Positions 59,756 to 64,000 of a stretch of 64,000 bases of DNA are shown in pieces. The notes beneath the pieces are model-generated. The model was not told where the DNA came from and ran no database searches. It was given only the letters and a program-made list of their open reading frames with translations. The translations under genes and the position numbers were made by a program. The first letter of the stretch is position 1, and each line of letters starts with the position of its first letter. Origin of the DNA: CAWCUU01 sp963798855 (GTDB lineage Bacteria > Gemmatimonadota > Gemmatimonadetes > Longimicrobiales > RSA9); NCBI GenBank assembly GCA_963798855.1, contig CAWCUU010000001.1, positions 186,001-250,000 on the forward strand. Direction: 5' to 3'.

Positions 59756-61890
59756 GGCATACGATCCGTCCGACACCCTCGGCCACGACCGTCGCGCTGG
59801 TGCTCGCCGTCGCTGCCGGCTGTACCGGCGTCAAGCCGGCCGAGGCGCCGGCCCCCGCTCCCGCAGGCCGCGAGCCGGGCGCCGCTCCCGAGGTGACCGA
59901 GCCGGTGCGGGGGATGCTCCCGGCGATCCCGCCGCGGGACGGCCCGCTCCAGCTCGACGTCGTCTATCCGAGCGAGGGAAGCGCGCTGGCCGTGCGCGAT
60001 TCGACGTTCATCTTCGGCTCGACCGGCACCGGCGCTGCGGCGCTGACGATCAACGGGTCGCCGGTCGAGGTGAGGCCGAACGGGACGTTCCTCGCTTTCC
60101 TCCCGGTGCCGATCGACGGCGTATATCGCTTGAACGCGAGCGCTGCCGGAATCAGCCGGCAGCTGCAGGTGCACGTGGAGGTGCCGCCGCCGCAGTCGCG
60201 GCCGCCCGCCGACAGCGTCGCGATCGAGCCGGGGAGCATCCGGCCTGCGGGCGCGTGGACCGTGACGCCCGGCGACCGGATCGAGGTCTCGTTTCGCGGG
60301 ACTCCGGGCGGGGCCGCCACGCTCATCCTGCCGGACGGACAGCGGGTCCCGATGACGGAGTCCGGACCCGTCCGGGAGGATGAGGCGGCGCAGCGCAACT
60401 TCGGGGACCTGCACGGGCTGAAGCGCGCGCGCGCCGCCCCCTGGTCCGCCTATCGCGGCTACTTCAGCGCGGTCCGGCTCGCGACGAGCGACACGACCGT
60501 GGCCTGGCCGCGGCTGGCCACCACGCCACGGCCGGCGCCGACCGGGCCGGTTTCGGCAGAGGAGGGAGTCACGCTCGCCGGGCGGCCGGCCGGTGGAGCG
60601 GGGCGAGCGGCGGCCAGCCGGCTGGTCGGGCAGCCGGCCGACACGTCCGGTCGCAGTCTGCTCGGGACCGAGCTCGGTGAGGCGGTCGCCTACGTCGAGC
60701 TCGTCGCCGGCGGTGACACGGTGCGCCGGTCGGTCCGGAGCAACGTGGCGGTGCTGCCGGAGGGGCGGCTCCGCGTCGGCCAGGCGGTGCTCTCCGGCCC
60801 CAGGCCACAGACGCCCGGCCACGTGCGCGGCAACGTCACCGAGAACGGCACCTGGGTCTACTTCTGGCCGACCGGTACCCGCTTCAACCTCAGCGGCGAG
60901 CACGGCGGGGAGTACCGGCTGGAGCTCGCACCCGGACACACCGCGTGGGTGGACGCCGACGAGGTGCGACTCCTGCCACCGGCCACGCCGCCGGTCCATG
61001 GGCGCGTCGGCACGGTGCGGCTGCGCCCGTACGACGACGCGGTGGACGTCCGCTTCCAGCTCGGCGAGCGGCTGCCGTTCAAGCTGGAGTATGGGGACCA
61101 TAGGTTCTCCGTCACGATCTATGGGGGGGAGGGGGACACCGACTACCTTCGCTACGGCGGCGTCGACCCATTCGTCCGCCAGGGTCATTGGGAGCAGCTC
61201 GGCGACGGCGTGTACCGACTCACGCTCGACCTGTCGGAGTGGGCGTGGGGGTATCGCAAGTCCTGGGACGACAACGGCGACCTCGTGATCCGTCTGCGCA
61301 AGCCGCCTCTCATCGATCCGGCCGCCCCGCTGCGCGGGCTCACCGTCGCGGTCGATGCCGGGCACCCGCCCGGTGGCGCGATCAGCCCGCTGCGGCTGAC
61401 GGAGGCACAGGCCAACTTTGGCGTCGCGCAGCACCTGCAGGCGCTGCTCGAGCACGCCGGTGCGCGCGTCGTCATGACGCGGCCCGACACGATGCCGCTC
61501 GGGCTCTACGAACGGCCCGAAAGGGCCGAGGTGGAGGACGCGGACCTGTTTATCTCCATCCACAACAACGCGTTCCCGGACGGCGTGAATCCGTGGATCA
61601 ACAGCGGCACGAGCGACTACTATTTCCATCTGCAGTCGGCCCTGCTCGCGGAGGACATCCAGAAGGAGCTCGTCTCCGAGCTCGGGCTGCGCGATCTGGG
61701 CTCGAGCCACGGTAGCTACGCGGTGATCCGCAACACGACCTGGATGCCCGCCGTCCTCACGGAGACCATGTTCATGATGGTGCCCGTACAGGGAGCGGCT
61801 CTGGCCGATCCGTCGGTGCAGCAGCGCATCGCGCAGGCGCACCTGCGCGGCATCGAGGCGTATTTGCGCGAGCGGGCGCGCAGACGCTGA
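59752..61890 (+). CDS. Exported N-acetylmuramoyl-L-alanine amidase (Amidase_3)
   Basis: 712 residues from an ATG overlapping the symporter stop. Lipobox AVAAGC (about 20-25) marks an exported lipoprotein. A long beta-rich N-terminal part (about 60-500: LDVVYPSEGSALAVRDSTFI, LTPGDRIEVSFRG-type strands) precedes the catalytic domain (about 525-712). This has VAVDAGHPPGGAISP (zinc His), LYERPERAEVEDADLFISIH (second His), NNAFPDG and TETMFMMVP (catalytic Glu). Amidase_3 proteins cut the amide between MurNAc and L-Ala in the wall. Co-transcription with the recycling genes and symporter fits a wall-turnover role. Confidence 0.9.
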
Positions 61891-61937
61891 CGGGCAGCAG
61901 CGTGTGCCCGGGGCCACGCGCGGGTCGTGAAAGGCGA

Positions 61938-64000
61938 ATGCGAAGAGCGACGAGGCTGCTCACCCTGGCACTGCTCCTCCTCGGAGCTGTTCCGCCGGCC
62001 GGTGCCCAGGTCGCGCCGGATGCGCATTGGCGCACGCTGCGCACGGAGCATTTCCGCATCCACTTCGAGGAGCGCCTCGAGACCGTCGCGTGGCGGGCGG
62101 CCGGCCGCGCGGAGGCCGCCTGGGCCGCGCTCGGCTCGTTCACCCGCCCGCCCGCCGGTCCGGTGGACCTCATCCTCAGCGACGACCAGGATTTCGCGAA
62201 CGGCTTCGCGAGCCCGTTCCCGTCGAGTCGGATCTACATCTACGTGCAGGCGCCGGTCTCCAACGTGGCGCTCGCCTACCAGCGCGACTGGCTCGAGCTC
62301 GTCATCGCGCACGAGCTGACGCACGCGTTCCAGCTCGACCGCACGGGCAGGCTGGGGTCGGTGCTGCGAACCGCGTTCGGCAGGGTGCCGGTGGCGTGGC
62401 CGTTCTTCCCCGAGGTGCTCACGCCGGGCTGGACGAAGGAAGGTCTGGCCGTGGAGTACGAGACGCTGCTGACCGGCGCAGGCCGCAACGCGGGCACGTT
62501 CCACGACATGATCCTGCGCACCGCCGTCCTCGAGCATCGCTTCTCGGGAATCGACCGGGCGAGCAGTCCCGATCCCCTATGGCCGGAGGGGAACCATGCC
62601 TACGCCTACGGCTCGCTGTTCATCGAATACCTGCGCGAGCGCTTCGGACCCAAGGCGGCGTCGAGGCTCGTGGAGCGGACGGCGGGCGCGGTCCTGCCGC
62701 CATCGTTGACGTTCGACCGGGTTGGGAAGCGGGCATTCCGACAGTCGTTCACGTCCCTCTGGCGGGACTGGCACGCGGAGCTCGTGCGCCGCTACGCGTC
62801 GCTCGCGGATTCGCTACGTGCCGAGGGCCTGACGCCGGATCGGCCGCTGACCCTCGCCGGCCGCTACGCCGGCCACCCGCGCGTCTCCCCCGACGACGGA
62901 AGCGTCGCGTACGTCGCATCGACCGGCCGGGACGACCCCCAGACGCGCCTGCTCGATCCCGTGACCGGAAAGATCCGAGTGCTCGGCCGCCGCAACGACA
63001 ATGGCCTCGACCTGGGCATCGCCAGCTGGCTTCCGGATGGCAGCGGCCTGATCACCTCCGGCTTCCAGTTCGAGGGGCCGAACCGAATCTATCAGGACCT
63101 CTGGCTCGTGCGCCGCGACGGAGGCCAGCGCCGGCTCACCCACGGCGCCCGACTGTCCGAGCCGGATGTCGCGCCGGACGGCCGCCGCGTCGTCGCCGTG
63201 CGCAGCGGCGAAAGCACGAACGAGCTGGTGGTGTTCGATCTGCCGACGGGCGGATTTCGAACGATCGTTCCCGCCCGACATGAGGTGCAGTGGACGCTGC
63301 CGCGCTGGTCGCCGGATGGCAAGTGGATCGCCGCGTCGGAATGGAGCGAGGGGGGCGACTACGACATCGTCGTGCTCGATACCCTCGGCACCGTGCGACT
63401 CCGGCTGTCCCGCGACCGCGCCATCGACCGGGACGCCGCCTGGTCGCCGGACAGCCGCTGGCTGTACTTCTCGTCCGATCGCAGCGGCATTCCCAACCTG
63501 TACGTCGCATACATCGGAGCCGCGCTGTCACCCGGCGAGCCCTCCCACTCGGCGACGGATTCCGTGTCGATTTGGCAGGTGACGAACGTTCTGGGCGGCG
63601 CGTTCGAGCCGGACGTTTCGCCGGACGGCCGGACGATCTGGTTCACCGCCTATCACGCCGATGGCTATCACATCGAGCGGATGCCGTTCGACTGGCGGCC
63701 CACGGCGCCGCTCGCGCCGGAATTCACGATCCCTCGGCCGTCCCTTCTGCCGGTACCCGACGACGGTCCCGTGCGCATCCGAATCGGCGGCCCGCCGGTG
63801 ATCGCGGATCCCGACTCGGCTTCCGTGGTCGCCGCGGCGAGAGACTCCGCCGCCGCTGCGGATGCCGCGCACCCGTATTCGCCGTGGGCGACGCTGCGGC
63901 CGTTCTACTGGCTGCCGATCATCACGTCCGGCACGCCCACCGGCACGGCCTTCGGCGCGGCGACGTCGGGAGCCGACGTGATCGGCCGCCACGCCTACGG
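61938..64000 (+). CDS. HExxH metalloprotease-like/TolB protein with probable outer-membrane domain, cut by the window end
   Basis: The frame is open from an ATG at 61938 to the last base (687 codons seen). Signal peptide MRRATRLLTLALLLLGAVPP. The first 270 residues contain VIAHELTHAFQLDR (HExxH zinc site) and GWTKEGLAVEYE (a third ligand candidate), as in gluzincin-type proteases. About 280-590 are PD40 propeller blades (VSPDDGSVAYVASTGRDD, WSPDGKWIAASEWSEGG, WSPDSRWLYFSSDRSG). The visible end, YSPWATLRPFYWLPIITSGT and GAATSGADVIGRHAYG, resembles the beginning of an Omp85/surface-antigen barrel. Follows the amidase by 47 bases. Function is inferred from domains. Confidence 0.8.
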   Translation, partial: MRRATRLLTLALLLLGAVPPAGAQVAPDAHWRTLRTEHFRIHFEERLETVAWRAAGRAEAAWAALGSFTRPPAGPVDLILSDDQDFANGFASPFPSSRIYIYVQAPVSNVALAYQRDWLELVIAHELTHAFQLDRTGRLGSVLRTAFGRVPVAWPFFPEVLTPGWTKEGLAVEYETLLTGAGRNAGTFHDMILRTAVLEHRFSGIDRASSPDPLWPEGNHAYAYGSLFIEYLRERFGPKAASRLVERTAGAVLPPSLTFDRVGKRAFRQSFTSLWRDWHAELVRRYASLADSLRAEGLTPDRPLTLAGRYAGHPRVSPDDGSVAYVASTGRDDPQTRLLDPVTGKIRVLGRRNDNGLDLGIASWLPDGSGLITSGFQFEGPNRIYQDLWLVRRDGGQRRLTHGARLSEPDVAPDGRRVVAVRSGESTNELVVFDLPTGGFRTIVPARHEVQWTLPRWSPDGKWIAASEWSEGGDYDIVVLDTLGTVRLRLSRDRAIDRDAAWSPDSRWLYFSSDRSGIPNLYVAYIGAALSPGEPSHSATDSVSIWQVTNVLGGAFEPDVSPDGRTIWFTAYHADGYHIERMPFDWRPTAPLAPEFTIPRPSLLPVPDDGPVRIRIGGPPVIADPDSASVVAAARDSAAAADAAHPYSPWATLRPFYWLPIITSGTPTGTAFGAATSGADVIGRHAY

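Overview
The window is a dense, very GC-rich (by eye about 70%) bacterial chromosome segment with about 58 protein genes and one tRNA gene. It has no rRNA, prophage, CRISPR array or recognisable transposase. The gene style fits a free-living Gemmatimonadota-type soil bacterium: Tat-exported GMC oxidoreductase set, TolB/PD40 propellers fused to an amidohydrolase and to an HExxH protein, many exported lipoproteins, a fused E1 alpha/beta dehydrogenase and pyruvoyl-dependent arginine decarboxylase. That assignment is inference from gene content only. Translation uses ATG and GTG starts, and consecutive genes often overlap by the 4-base ATGA/GTGA junction, so many short operons are likely.

Layout. 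0.1-3.3 kb: membrane M28-type peptidase, purA, a small lipoprotein. 3.5-8.2 kb: the classic ffh-rpsP-rimM-trmD-rplS-rnhB translation/export block, with a strongly extended S16. 8.4-12.3 kb: Tat-exported sugar isomerase-like TIM barrel, gluconate 2-dehydrogenase subunit-3-like protein and a GMC oxidoreductase whose frame is broken by one base, then a small membrane protein. 12.3-15.6 kb: zinc-ribbon protein, tRNA-Lys, an acetyltransferase remnant, a 57-residue Lys-rich protein and a LolA-like/small-protein cluster. 15.6-20.1 kb: PDZ-M28 peptidase, TolB-like propeller, HAD acid phosphatase, beta-hydroxyacid dehydrogenase. 20.1-27.7 kb (minus strand): TolB-amidohydrolase giant, panE, RCK potassium channel, a 181-bp MITE-like palindromic element, ROK sugar kinase and two membrane proteins. 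27.8-36.5 kb: VKOR-like protein, M20 deacylase, RCK-like/DHH phosphoesterase, alpha/beta hydrolase, Tat-exported class V aminotransferase, GNAT and fused E1 dehydrogenase. 36.6-41.1 kb: DedA, coaE, PHP, NrnA-type DHH. 41.2-43.3 kb: Fur-family regulator followed by arginine decarboxylase and agmatinase (arginine to agmatine to putrescine). 43.3-49.0 kb: phosphodiesterase-like membrane-associated enzyme, CcdA, response regulator, ABC exporter, glycine-zipper lipoprotein. 49.3-64 kb: a cell-wall salvage neighbourhood. Divergent ggt/M20 hydrolase genes face murQ-anmK-nagZ, followed by a GT39-like membrane transferase, a sodium/solute symporter, an exported N-acetylmuramoyl-L-alanine amidase and an HExxH/TolB protein cut by the window end.

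Most notable points: a coherent peptidoglycan-recycling locus with its own candidate importer and amidase; a MITE-like element between the potassium channel and the ROK kinase that supplies the ROK stop codon; two single-base homopolymer frameshifts (GMC oxidoreductase, gamma-glutamyltransferase); an AT-rich perfect palindrome at the fur promoter; a textbook promoter overlapping the fur stop codon; and a VKOR homologue lacking a conserved loop cysteine.
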